Positions 16,507-24,775 of a stretch of 64,000 nt of DNA are shown piece by piece. The position numbers and the translations under genes are program-made. The stretch covers positions 1 to 64,000 of the forward strand of contig JAGAQA010000008.1 of the NCBI GenBank assembly GCA_017622995.1. The letters run 5' to 3'. The notes beneath the pieces were generated by a model. That model saw only the letters and a list, made by a program, of their open reading frames with translations. It had not been told where the DNA came from and did no database searches. Positions within the stretch are counted from its first letter, which is position 1. Each line of letters starts with the position of its first letter. This stretch comes from Oscillospiraceae bacterium (GTDB lineage Bacteria > Bacillota > Clostridia > Oscillospirales > Oscillospiraceae).

Positions 16507-18000
16507 ATGAAAAAACAAGAGTCAATTGTAACACATAAGCAACTCGTTGTTATTCTGATTACAGCGGTTGCTGCCATTACCATTTGTTCAAAATCCTCTC
16601 CTATTTACCCACTTAATGATTGGGTGGATTCCAACTGCTTTATGACCGTGGGGAAATCCATGCTCCGGGGTGTAGTTCCATATCGGGATTTGTATGAACA
16701 GAAAGGCCCACTGCTGTACATGCTCCATGCGTTGGCAGCTATGGTCTCTGAAACAACATTCATAGGGGCCTATTTCCTTGAAATTCTTGCAGCGGCAGTT
16801 TTCCTGTTCTATGGCTATAAGCTGATGAAGACATATCATCAGTCAGCCAGTGTTTTGCTTGTACCCATTCTTGCCGCAGTAGTGTACAGCTCAAAAAGCT
16901 TTTATTACGGAGACAGCGCAGAAGAGCTTTGCCTTCCCTTCCTTTCGTATGCGATTTATCTGGCGGCCAGATCAATCAAAAAAGGGAAGCTTCCAACCTG
17001 GCAGGAATATTTTGCGGTTGGGGTAACTTCCGCCTTTGTCCTTTGGATTAAATATTCCCTGTTGGGGTGCTACATTGGATGGTTTTTTGTTATCGCCTGG
17101 CAGTTAATACGGAACCGAGATACAAAAAAGCTGATATACGCAGCATTCTGGATTGGAGCTGGCGTTTGCACAACAACCATTCCAATCCTACTCTATTTTG
17201 GGATAAATCATGCACTTTCTGATTTGTGGACGGTATATTTCCACAACAATCTGTTTTTATACTCTACCGGATATGGTAAACCACTTCTTTTGGCACTTCC
17301 TTTCAATTTTGGGGCTGGAATAAGAAACATATTATTTCAAAGCCCATTACCCGCAGCAGTGCTTGGAATAGGTCTGCTGGATCTGGCAAAGTGCAAAGAC
17401 AAGACAGACTTATTCGCTTATTTGCTTATGGGATTTTTTACCTTTCTGCTGGTGTATGGTGGGGGACGTCATTACCGCTATTATGCTTTTGTTTTCAGTT
17501 CATTTGTGCCAGTAGGCATTCTGTCGGTTTATAAAATACTGCGGTATCTTTTTTTTGCGGGATACAGAACGGCAAGTACGCATCCTATTTTCTGTAGATT
17601 TGTCCCATGGATGGTTTGCACAGGGAGTCTCATTTTCACCTTTTTTATGTGCAATAATACATACATGCTTCACTACAACAAATCAGATCTTCCACAGTAT
17701 CAGTTTGCCGAGATCATCTCTCAGAAGGAAGATGCGACATTGCTGAATTACGGATTCCTTGATGGAGGATTTTATACAACAACAGGGATCATTCCGAACT
17801 GTAAATTCTTCTGTGAACTGAATATTGAGCTGGATGAAATGGTGGAAATGCAGGATGCGTATATTCAGGAGGGGCGGGTTGATTATGTTGTAACTACGCA
17901 GAAAGAACTGGGATCTGATCGGTACAAATGTATTGCCAGGGCAGATTATTACATGGAAAAAAAGAAATGTGAATATTTCCTTTTCCAACTGATTCCATAA
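16507..18000 (+). CDS. Polytopic GT-C-like glycosyltransferase / membrane protein
   Basis: A 497-residue protein with about ten or more membrane segments from residue 15 to 380 and a soluble tail of about 120 residues. The early loop DSNCFMTVGKSMLRG, VVPYRDLYEQKGP is the pattern of the PMT/ArnT-like GT-C superfamily (acidic residue in the first outer loop, then PYRD..xxKGP). Such enzymes move a sugar from a polyprenyl carrier outside the membrane. The gene is far more AT-rich and uses more A/T-ending codons than its neighbours, a sign of transfer. The ATG at 16507 is six bases after AGAGG; the ATG at 16501 is too close. It follows a dead flippase gene. Confidence 0.75.
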   Translation: MKKQESIVTHKQLVVILITAVAAITICSKSSPIYPLNDWVDSNCFMTVGKSMLRGVVPYRDLYEQKGPLLYMLHALAAMVSETTFIGAYFLEILAAAVFLFYGYKLMKTYHQSASVLLVPILAAVVYSSKSFYYGDSAEELCLPFLSYAIYLAARSIKKGKLPTWQEYFAVGVTSAFVLWIKYSLLGCYIGWFFVIAWQLIRNRDTKKLIYAAFWIGAGVCTTTIPILLYFGINHALSDLWTVYFHNNLFLYSTGYGKPLLLALPFNFGAGIRNILFQSPLPAAVLGIGLLDLAKCKDKTDLFAYLLMGFFTFLLVYGGGRHYRYYAFVFSSFVPVGILSVYKILRYLFFAGYRTASTHPIFCRFVPWMVCTGSLIFTFFMCNNTYMLHYNKSDLPQYQFAEIISQKEDATLLNYGFLDGGFYTTTGIIPNCKFFCELNIELDEMVEMQDAYIQEGRVDYVVTTQKELGSDRYKCIARADYYMEKKKCEYFLFQLIP

Positions 18001-18101
18001 GCGCTTAAACAAGAATCCATGCCATCATACGGAATACTGCACGGAATTGTCCCCGTATCCCAGTAGAGCAGTTCCGGTCTAGTTTCGAGGGCTTAAGCGC
18101 T
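18000..18101. other. Inverted repeat behind the GT-C-like gene
   Basis: AGCGCTTAA at 18000-18008 is repeated in inverse as TTAAGCGCT at 18093-18101. Nothing between them is recognisable. It could be the edge of the transferred segment; there is no T run for a terminator. Confidence 0.3.
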
Positions 18102-18165
18102 GTGAAAAGTGATCGGCAGTTCCTCTGCCGTGGGAAATTTGACGTTATTGCTCTAAAACATAAAA

Positions 18166-18200
18166 ATAGCCCCCGGTATTCTTTCGAATACCGGGGATTT
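18166..18200 (-). terminator. Terminator of tRNA-Ser
   Basis: On the minus strand CCCCGGTATTC, GAAA, GAATACCGGGG then TATTTTT, directly after the tRNA. Confidence 0.85.
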
Positions 18201-18201
18201 T

Positions 18202-18293
18202 TGGCGGAGAAGGAGGGATTTGAACCCTCGATACCCTTTTGGGGTATACACGATTTCCAATCGTGCGCGCTCGGCCAGCTACGCGACTTCTCC
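18202..18293 (-). tRNA. tRNA-Ser(GGA)
   Basis: A 92-base class II tRNA: acceptor GGAGAAG with CTTCTCC, anticodon stem CACGA/TCGTG with loop TTGGAAA (anticodon GGA, reading UCC/UCU), a long variable arm (TACCCC, AAAA, GGGTA) and T loop TTCAAAT. CCA is encoded. The AT-rich foreign-looking segment lies on the 3' side of this gene. Confidence 0.96.
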
Positions 18294-18338
18294 ATCTGCG
18301 TTACTCGCTTCGTGCTGCCTGTCAGAGCCAGCTTTGAT

Positions 18339-18367
18339 ATGATACAACGTTTGTACCAAAATGTCAA
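18339..18367 (-). promoter_or_regulatory. tRNA-Ser promoter
   Basis: On the minus strand TTGACA, 17 bases, TATCAT, about 45 bases before the tRNA. Confidence 0.75.
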
Positions 18368-18370
18368 GAA

Positions 18371-18901
18371 CTATTTTCCAAAATTCGAAATGTTTTTTGG
18401 ATACTCAAACAGCAGGGTCACGGAGCGGGAGTCGGCGGAGCCGTCAATGTAGACGGCGCTGTCCTGGATTTTTTGAAAGCCGCAGGCACTGTGGGTCCGC
18501 AGGGAAGGGGTGTTGTGCTTTGCCACATGGGCGTAGAGCCGGACCGGGCCCTGGGAAAGGAGCATTTCCTGGACAGCCCGGATCAGGGCCCCGGCATAGC
18601 CCTTCCGGCGCTCCCCTGGGGCGGTGGCCAGGGCTTCCAGCAGCAGGCCGTCCCGGTAGGGCTCCAGCCGCAGGGCGCTGACACAGCGGTCCTCCCGCAG
18701 CCACAGGGCATACAGGGCGCCCTCCTGGCGGAAGAAGACCGTTTCCAGATATTCCCGGAAGTCCTCCTCTGCCAGGGCCAGCTGCCTTGGCTGAGGCTCC
18801 CGGGGCCAGCGCCTGCGCCCCAGGGCAAGGTTCTCCTCCGCATAAACCCTCATCAGGTCGGAAAAGGGGAGCTGTCCCATGTTACGGACAATTTTCAGCA
18901 T
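18371..18901 (-). CDS. GNAT-family N-acetyltransferase
   Basis: A 176-residue acetyltransferase of the GNAT fold. The acetyl-CoA binding motif A is LATAPGERRKGYAGALI (about residues 91-107, RxxGxA/G form), followed by YAHVAKHNTPSLRTHSACGF, the usual beta-bulge and C-terminal NxxxxxxxxxxGF pattern. The substrate is not predictable. It is the last gene of the cysS operon, starting two bases after tsaD stops. It is distinct from the true RimI two genes upstream. Confidence 0.8.
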   Translation of the reverse strand: MLKIVRNMGQLPFSDLMRVYAEENLALGRRRWPREPQPRQLALAEEDFREYLETVFFRQEGALYALWLREDRCVSALRLEPYRDGLLLEALATAPGERRKGYAGALIRAVQEMLLSQGPVRLYAHVAKHNTPSLRTHSACGFQKIQDSAVYIDGSADSRSVTLLFEYPKNISNFGK

Positions 18902-18903
18902 GA

Positions 18904-19920
18904 TTACAGCGCCTCACCCAGAATGGACTTGGTGGCGTAGGCGTTCAGGTGCATATCGGCGGTATTTCCGGCCAGATATTCGTAGTAGGCCTGAGCCCCG
19001 ATCATGGCGCCGTTGTCTCCGCAGAGCGTCAAGGGGGGCATATACACCTGGGCCCCCAGCCTTTGGGCGGCGGCCAGAATATCCCGGCGGATCCGGGAGT
19101 TGGCGGCCACGCCGCCGGCCACGGCGATTTTCCGGCAGCCGGTTTCCTCCAGGGCCATGACCACCCTGGGAACCAGGGTGTCGGACACGGCGGCGGAAAA
19201 GCTTGCGCACAGGTCGGGGATGTTCAGCTCCTCGCCAATCTGCTCCGCGTGGTGAATCAGGTTCAGCGCGGCAGTCTTCAGGCCGGAGAAGCTCATATTG
19301 TAGGGGTTCTCTCCGGGCTTGCTCCGGGGCAAGCTATAGTGGGTCTCGTCGCCGGAGGCGGCCATCCGGTCCAGGGCAGCGCCGCCGGGGTAGGGCATAC
19401 CCAGCACCCGGGCCACCTTGTCAAAGCATTCTCCCGCCGCATCGTCCAGGGAGGTGCCCAGAATTTCCATTTCCGTGTAGTCCTTAACGTTTACAATCAT
19501 GGTGTGCCCGCCGGAGACCACCAGGCACAGGAAGGGGGGCTCCAGCTCCGGATAGGCCAGATAGTTGGCCGCGATGTGGCCCCGGATGTGGTGTACCGGG
19601 ATCAGGGGCTTGCCCAGGGCATAGGCCGCTGCCTTGGCGAAGTTTACACCCACCAGCACGGCACCGATGAGGCCCGGGGCGTAGGTCACCGCTACGGCAT
19701 CGAGCTGGGACCGTGTCAGTCCGGCTTCCGTCAGTGCCTGGTCCGCCAGGGCATAAATGGCCTCAATGTGCTTCCGGGAGGCAATCTCCGGCACCACCCC
19801 GCCGTAGAGCCGGTGCAGATCCACCTGGGAGGCAATGCAGTCCGTCAGCACCTCCCGTCCGTCCCGGACGATGGCTACGGCGGTTTCGTCGCAGGAGGAT
19901 TCCACAGCCAGAATATTCAT
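18904..19920 (-). CDS. tsaD: tRNA threonylcarbamoyladenosine synthase subunit TsaD
   Basis: A 338-residue TsaD (Kae1/Gcp), which transfers the threonylcarbamoyl group to A37 of ANN-decoding tRNAs. MNILAVESSCDETAVA begins the ASKHA fold; the metal ligands are in PVHHIRGHI (about residues 107-115), with VVSGGHTMIV and a C-terminal CGDNGAMIG. The ATG at 19920 overlaps the rimI stop (ATGA) and follows AGGAG by eight bases; a GTG nine bases upstream is less likely. The partner genes tsaB and tsaE are not in the window, although rimI-tsaD pairing is typical. Confidence 0.96.
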   Translation of the reverse strand: MNILAVESSCDETAVAIVRDGREVLTDCIASQVDLHRLYGGVVPEIASRKHIEAIYALADQALTEAGLTRSQLDAVAVTYAPGLIGAVLVGVNFAKAAAYALGKPLIPVHHIRGHIAANYLAYPELEPPFLCLVVSGGHTMIVNVKDYTEMEILGTSLDDAAGECFDKVARVLGMPYPGGAALDRMAASGDETHYSLPRSKPGENPYNMSFSGLKTAALNLIHHAEQIGEELNIPDLCASFSAAVSDTLVPRVVMALEETGCRKIAVAGGVAANSRIRRDILAAAQRLGAQVYMPPLTLCGDNGAMIGAQAYYEYLAGNTADMHLNAYATKSILGEAL

Positions 19921-20360
19921 AGTGTCCACTCCTTTCGAAGAATCCGGGCGTCCTCTTTTGGATTCCGGTAGTAGCCTTTGCGCAGCCCCACCTGGGAAAA
20001 GCCCAGCTTTTCATACAGGGCGATGGCCGGCTCGTTGGAGTCCCGGACCTCCAGGGTCAGGCAGTGGCTGTCAAGGGCTTTCAGGGAGGCCACCAGGGCT
20101 TCCACAAGGCTCTGGGCAATGCCTCTGCGCCGGTAGTCCGGGGAGACGGCGATGTTCATCATGTCGGATTCTCCCAGTACCGTCTGAGAGCCCACATAAC
20201 CGGCAAGCTGATCTCCATCCATGGCGACCAGCCAGCAGGACAGGGGATTTGCGAGTTCCGATGCAATGCTTCTTTCACTCCAGGGGTCGGAAAAGCACAG
20301 CTTTTCCAGCTGGGCGACGGAGGAAACATGGGATTCGTTCATGGGGAAATATTCAATCAT
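19917..20360 (-). CDS. rimI: Ribosomal protein S18-alanine N-acetyltransferase
   Basis: A 147-residue GNAT protein matching RimI, which acetylates the N terminus of ribosomal protein S18. Motif A reads MNIAVSPDYRRRGIAQSLV and the C-terminal part has EVRDSNEPAIALYEKLGF followed by GLRKGYY, the RimI signature. The start at 20360 overlaps the polA stop by four bases (ATGA) and the product ends overlapping tsaD. The longer reading frame upstream is the polA coding region in another frame. Confidence 0.9.
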   Translation of the reverse strand: MIEYFPMNESHVSSVAQLEKLCFSDPWSERSIASELANPLSCWLVAMDGDQLAGYVGSQTVLGESDMMNIAVSPDYRRRGIAQSLVEALVASLKALDSHCLTLEVRDSNEPAIALYEKLGFSQVGLRKGYYRNPKEDARILRKEWTL

Positions 20361-22885
20361 TTTGCCGCGTACCAGCTCTTTCCGAATTTTGCTTCCGCAA
20401 TCAGGGGCACCTTCAGCCGGGCAACCTGTTCCATCTCCCGGCTGACCAATGCCGCAACCTCCCGGGCCTGGTCCTCCGGACATTCCACAATCAGCTCGTC
20501 ATGGACCTGCAGCAGAAGCTGGGCCTGGGGGAAGGCTTCATTCAAGGCTTTCTCCACCCGTACCATAGCCAGCTTGATGAGGTCCGCGGCAGTGCCCTGG
20601 ATGGGGGTATTCAGCGCGATCCGTTCCGCCCCCTGGCGGATGTTGAAGTTGGTGCTGGAAAGCTCCGGGATATACCGGCGTCTGCCGTACAGGGTCTGGG
20701 TGTAGCCCTTTTCCCGGGCGGAGAGCACAATGTTTTTCATATAATCCCGGACGCCGTGGTAGTTGGCAAGGTAGCTGTCAATATATTCCTTGGCCTCATA
20801 CCGGCTGACGCCGATGTCTCCGGCCAGGGAAAACTCGGAAATGCCGTAGACGATGCCGAAGTTGACCGCCTTGGCATTCCGCCGCTGCAGGGGGGTGACG
20901 CTTTCGGCGGGAACGCCGAAAACCTGACTGGCGGTGGCGGTGTGGATGTCCTGCCCTTCACAGAATGCCTTCTGCATGGCCTGGTCGTCGGCAATGTGGG
21001 CAAGAACCCGCAGCTCAATCTGGCTGTAGTCCGCGTCCACCAGCACGCAGCCCTCTTTGGGCACGAACATCTTCCGGATCTCGGCGCCCAGATCCGTGCG
21101 CACGGGAATGTTTTGCAGGTTGGGCTCCGTAGAGCTCAGCCGTCCGGTAGCGGTGACCAGATTCTGGAAGGTGGTGTGGATGCGTCCATCCTCCCGGATT
21201 TCCTTCATCAGACCCTCGGCATAGGTGGAGGAGAGCTTGGTGAGCATCCGGTAGTCCATGATGGCGGGGATAATGGGGTGCTTGTCCTTCAGCTTTTCCA
21301 GCACGTCCGCATTGGTGGAGTAGCCGGTTTTGGTTTTCTTCAGCGGAGGCAGGCCCAGCTTTTCAAAAAGGACCTCCCCCAGCTTCTTGGTGGAATTGAT
21401 GTTGAAGGGGCCGCCGGCATAGTCGAAAATCAGGCCCTCGCAGTCCGCGATCCGCGCCTTCAGCATGGTGCCGAAGGCGGTGAGCTGGGCCCGGTCAATG
21501 GCAATGCCCCGGCGCTCCATCCGGTAGAGCACCCGGCACAGGGGCAGTTCAATCTCCCGGTAAAGGTCGGTCATGCCGTCCTTTTCCAGCTCCCGGGTGA
21601 GCACCGGGTACAGGTTCCACATGGCCTGGGCACAGAGCAGGGGATCCTCGTCTTCCACAGACTGGCCCAGAAAGGTGGTTGCCAGCTTGGAGATAGGATA
21701 CTCGGACTGGGAAGGATTCAGGTCGTAGGCTGCCAGGGCCGTATCAAACAGAACGGGGACTTCGGAAAGCCCCAGTTCTTCCAGCCGGTGGAGGGAAGCC
21801 CGGGCATCGTGAAGAATCAGTCCCTCCGGCTTGGGCAGGGCAGCCATTTGCGCTTCCATAGGCGTCAGCATGCAGACACCCGCTTCCCAGGCAAAGCCCA
21901 GGCTGCCGTCACCGGCCAGATACAGGGCGCACTGCCCCAGGGTTTGGGGCAGCGTATCCGTTTCCGGAAGCCGGACAAAGGGCACCTCGGCAGCGGTCTG
22001 CCGCTGGATCCCGGCGCCGCGGAGCCCGTAGCGGTCAATGAGCTTAACAAATTCCAGCTTCTGGAACAGCTCGTAGAGAGCGGGCTTGTTGTAGGGCTTT
22101 TTCAGAGCGTCCATGGGGGCGAAGTCGATGGGAGCCTCGGGGACGATGGTAGCCAGCTCGTAAGAAAGGTAGGCGCTTTCTTTCCCGTTTTCCAGCTTCT
22201 CCCGGAGCTTGGGCCGGATGGAGCTGTCGGAAAGGTTTTGGTATACCCCGTCCAGGGTGCCGAATTTCAGCAAAAGGTCCGTGGCGGTTTTCTGCCCCAC
22301 ACCGGCCACCCCGGGGATATTGTCGGAGGAATCGCCCATCAGGGCCTTCAGGTCGATGAGGCGGCGGGGTTCAAAGCCGTATTCCTCCCGGAATTTCTCC
22401 TGGTCATAGAGGGTAGCGCCGGTCTGACCGGGCCTGGAGATCACCAGCTTCACATGGACGTTTTCGTCAATGAGCTGCAAACTGTCCCGGTCGCCGGTGA
22501 CAATGACGCACTCCCAGCCATTGTTGGAGCAGATTTTGCCCACGGTGCCGATGACATCATCCGCCTCCCACCCTTCACAGGCATAGATGGGAATGTTCAT
22601 GGCGGTGAGCACCTGCTTCATAACGGGCATTTGCTGGGCCAGCTCCTCCGGCATGCCGTGGCGGGTGGCCTTGTAGCCCTCATAGCGCTTATGGCGGAAG
22701 GTGGGCCCATGGAGGTCGAAGGCCACGCAGACCGCGTCCGGCTTCTCCTCCTTCTCCATCCGCTCCAAAATGTTCAGGAATCCATATATGGCATGGGTGA
22801 AGAGCCCCTCCCGGGTGGTCAGGGGTTTGACCCCGAAGTAGGCCCGGTTGATGACGCTGTTGCCGTCCAGGATCATTAATTTCAT
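20357..22885 (-). CDS. polA: DNA polymerase I
   Basis: An 842-residue Pol I. The 5' nuclease domain covers about 1-280 (ILDGNSVINRAYF, EADDVIGT, RLIDLKALMGDSSDNIPGV). The middle 300-460 region has the 3'-5' exonuclease position but no DxE-type metal motifs, so proofreading is probably lost, as in Bacillus Pol I. The polymerase domain carries DADYSQIELRVLAHIA, RRNAKAVNFGIVYGIS and LLQVHDELIVE. It repairs DNA and removes Okazaki primers. The ATG at 22885 overlaps the end of cysS with a GGAG six bases upstream; the GTG at 22897 is less likely. Confidence 0.97.
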   Translation of the reverse strand: MKLMILDGNSVINRAYFGVKPLTTREGLFTHAIYGFLNILERMEKEEKPDAVCVAFDLHGPTFRHKRYEGYKATRHGMPEELAQQMPVMKQVLTAMNIPIYACEGWEADDVIGTVGKICSNNGWECVIVTGDRDSLQLIDENVHVKLVISRPGQTGATLYDQEKFREEYGFEPRRLIDLKALMGDSSDNIPGVAGVGQKTATDLLLKFGTLDGVYQNLSDSSIRPKLREKLENGKESAYLSYELATIVPEAPIDFAPMDALKKPYNKPALYELFQKLEFVKLIDRYGLRGAGIQRQTAAEVPFVRLPETDTLPQTLGQCALYLAGDGSLGFAWEAGVCMLTPMEAQMAALPKPEGLILHDARASLHRLEELGLSEVPVLFDTALAAYDLNPSQSEYPISKLATTFLGQSVEDEDPLLCAQAMWNLYPVLTRELEKDGMTDLYREIELPLCRVLYRMERRGIAIDRAQLTAFGTMLKARIADCEGLIFDYAGGPFNINSTKKLGEVLFEKLGLPPLKKTKTGYSTNADVLEKLKDKHPIIPAIMDYRMLTKLSSTYAEGLMKEIREDGRIHTTFQNLVTATGRLSSTEPNLQNIPVRTDLGAEIRKMFVPKEGCVLVDADYSQIELRVLAHIADDQAMQKAFCEGQDIHTATASQVFGVPAESVTPLQRRNAKAVNFGIVYGISEFSLAGDIGVSRYEAKEYIDSYLANYHGVRDYMKNIVLSAREKGYTQTLYGRRRYIPELSSTNFNIRQGAERIALNTPIQGTAADLIKLAMVRVEKALNEAFPQAQLLLQVHDELIVECPEDQAREVAALVSREMEQVARLKVPLIAEAKFGKSWYAAK

Positions 22886-24297
22886 ACTTTTCTCCACTTG
22901 GTACCCTGGGGCGTGTCGATGATTTCCACACCCATTTCCTTCAGCCGGTCCCGGATCCGGTCCGCCTCCGCGTAATTCTTCGCCTTCTTGGCTTCCGTCC
23001 GGGCGGCAACCAAAGCGTCGATTTCGGGATCGGCGCTGGCTGCGGCTTCCTCGGCCTGCTTCTTTTGCAGGGCCTGGGCGGCGGCCAGCAGGTTCAGGGA
23101 CAGCACCTGGTCAAAGTCCTTCAGGGCATACAGCTTGGTGGCGTCGTTTACCTTGGCCTTCAGCACATCGTACAGGGCGGTGACCGCCAGAGAGGTGTTG
23201 AGGTCTGCGTTCAGAGCCCCCACAAACTTCTCCTTCAGCTGCCCGAAAGCCGCCATATCCACCTGGCCCTCGTCCTTCAGGGCGGCGATCTTGGCAATCA
23301 GCTTGTCGTAGGCACCGGCGGCGTTGTCCAGATTCTCCCAGGAGAAGACCAGATTCCGGCGGTAGTGGCTTTGCAGGCAGAAATAGCGGTAGGCCATGGG
23401 GTCGTAGCCCTTCTCCTGTAGCAGGGAAACGGTAAGGAATTCCCCTTTGGATTTGCTCATTTTGCCGCTGTCCGTATTCAGGTGGTGCACATGGAACCAG
23501 TATTTGCACCAGGGGTGGCCCAGGTAGCTTTCGGACTGGGCAATCTCGTTGGTGTGGTGGGGGAAGGCGTTGTCGATGCCGCCCGCGTGAATATCCAGGT
23601 ATTCGCCCAGATGCTTCATGGAGATGCAGGAGCACTCAATATGCCAGCCGGGATAGCCCACACCCCAGGGAGAGTCCCACTTGAGGGCCTGATCCTCGAA
23701 CTTGCTCTTGGTAAACCAGAGCACAAAGTCGTTTTTGTTGCGCTTGTTGGTGTCCTCCTCCACGCCCTCCCGGACGCCCACGGCCAGGTCTTCCTCGTCG
23801 TGGTCGTTGAAGACATAGTATTTGTCCAGTTTGGAGGTGTCGAAATACACGTTGCCCCCGGCCAGGTAGGCATACCCCTTTTCCAGCAGGGTTTCAACCA
23901 TATGAATATATTCGTCAATGCAGTTGGTGGCAGGCTCCACCGCGTCGGGACGCTTGATGTTCAGCTTGTCGCAGTCGGCAAAGAAAGCATTGGTGTAGAA
24001 TTCTGCCACCTGCATCACGGTCTTGTGCTCCCGGGCGGCGCCCTTGAGCATCTTGTCTTCGCCGGTGTCGGCATCGGAAGACAGGTGGCCCACATCGGTA
24101 ATGTTCATCACCCGCTTTACGGGGTAGCCAAGGTAGCGCAGACTTTTCTCCAGCACATCCTCCATGATGTAGGTGCGCAGGTTGCCGATGTGGGCATAGT
24201 GATACACCGTGGGGCCGCAGGTATACATCCGGACCAGCTGGGGGTCTCTGGGAACGAACAGCTCCTTTTTGTGGGAAAGGGAATTATAAAGGTACAT
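22882..24297 (-). CDS. cysS: Cysteinyl-tRNA synthetase
   Basis: A 471-residue class I synthetase charging tRNA-Cys. The HIGH-type motif is HIGNLRTY (about residue 36) and the KMSKS loop is GKMSKSKGEF (about 268-276). The zinc ligands are Cys27 (YTCGPTVY), Cys in GWHIECS and His in FPHHTNE. The C-terminal helical region ends with the KAKNYAEADRIRDRLKEMG motif. It leads the operon cysS-polA-rimI-tsaD-GNAT, whose genes overlap or nearly touch. A T-box leader precedes it, so expression should respond to uncharged tRNA-Cys. Confidence 0.97.
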   Translation of the reverse strand: MYLYNSLSHKKELFVPRDPQLVRMYTCGPTVYHYAHIGNLRTYIMEDVLEKSLRYLGYPVKRVMNITDVGHLSSDADTGEDKMLKGAAREHKTVMQVAEFYTNAFFADCDKLNIKRPDAVEPATNCIDEYIHMVETLLEKGYAYLAGGNVYFDTSKLDKYYVFNDHDEEDLAVGVREGVEEDTNKRNKNDFVLWFTKSKFEDQALKWDSPWGVGYPGWHIECSCISMKHLGEYLDIHAGGIDNAFPHHTNEIAQSESYLGHPWCKYWFHVHHLNTDSGKMSKSKGEFLTVSLLQEKGYDPMAYRYFCLQSHYRRNLVFSWENLDNAAGAYDKLIAKIAALKDEGQVDMAAFGQLKEKFVGALNADLNTSLAVTALYDVLKAKVNDATKLYALKDFDQVLSLNLLAAAQALQKKQAEEAAASADPEIDALVAARTEAKKAKNYAEADRIRDRLKEMGVEIIDTPQGTKWRKV

Positions 24298-24326
24298 ACG
24301 CGTTTCCTCCTATGGTGGCCGCAAAG

Positions 24327-24522
24327 AAAAAACGCCTCCTATAGCCTGCCGTGCAGGATACAAGAGGCGGTTAAACCGCGGTTCCACTCTCATTTATTGC
24401 TTATATGCAGTTGTCCGCTCCCGGGTGCACAGGCCCGCCCGTTCCCATCCGGCTTTCAGCCAGCGGCCGGAATTCTCTGGGGGAAAGGAGTGCGGGTTTC
24501 TTCCCGATCCATGCGGATTTTC
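24327..24522 (-). promoter_or_regulatory. T-box riboswitch controlling cysS
   Basis: On the minus strand the T-box sequence GAGTGGAACCGCGG (24389-24376) is followed by a terminator (CGCCTC ... GAGGCG, then TTTTTT, 24370-24327) with which it is mutually exclusive. The upstream part folds into the stem I region with GAAAGCCGG-type elements. The best specifier codon is TGC at 24429-24427, in an unpaired-looking CTGTGCACC context, agreeing with cysteine. The exact 5' end is approximate. Confidence 0.85.
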
Positions 24523-24528
24523 CAGGCT

Positions 24529-24558
24529 ATTTTACCATTTTTACTGCCCCAATGTCAA
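24529..24558 (-). promoter_or_regulatory. cysS T-box promoter
   Basis: On the minus strand TTGACA, 18 bases, TAAAAT directly before the T-box leader. Confidence 0.7.
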
Positions 24559-24712
24559 GGCCCAACCGGGGGAATCCGGGAAAACCTTTCTTAAGAAAAA
24601 GATGCCAAAAATTTGTTGTATCAGTGGTGCCAACCGGGAAGAATCCCGGAATTAATTGGGGAAACTGCCCAAAAATGGCGTGTATTGGATTTATTAATTA
24701 ATTCTTATCCTA

Positions 24713-24742
24713 TTGACAACCTCCCATGAAACAGGGTATAAT
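24713..24742 (+). promoter_or_regulatory. Promoter of the SH3-domain lipoprotein
   Basis: TTGACA, 18 bases, TATAAT, 33 bases before the start codon. The interval between this and the cysS promoter (24559-24712) holds nothing else recognisable. Confidence 0.8.
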
Positions 24743-24775
24743 GTCCTTGAAAAAACAAGAAAGGGAGGGAACATA

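Noticed and set aside
19835-22879. A 1014-codon open frame on the plus strand opposite polA
   Set aside because: It mirrors the high-GC codon pattern of polA, has no ribosome binding site and resembles no protein; the minus-strand polA is unmistakable.
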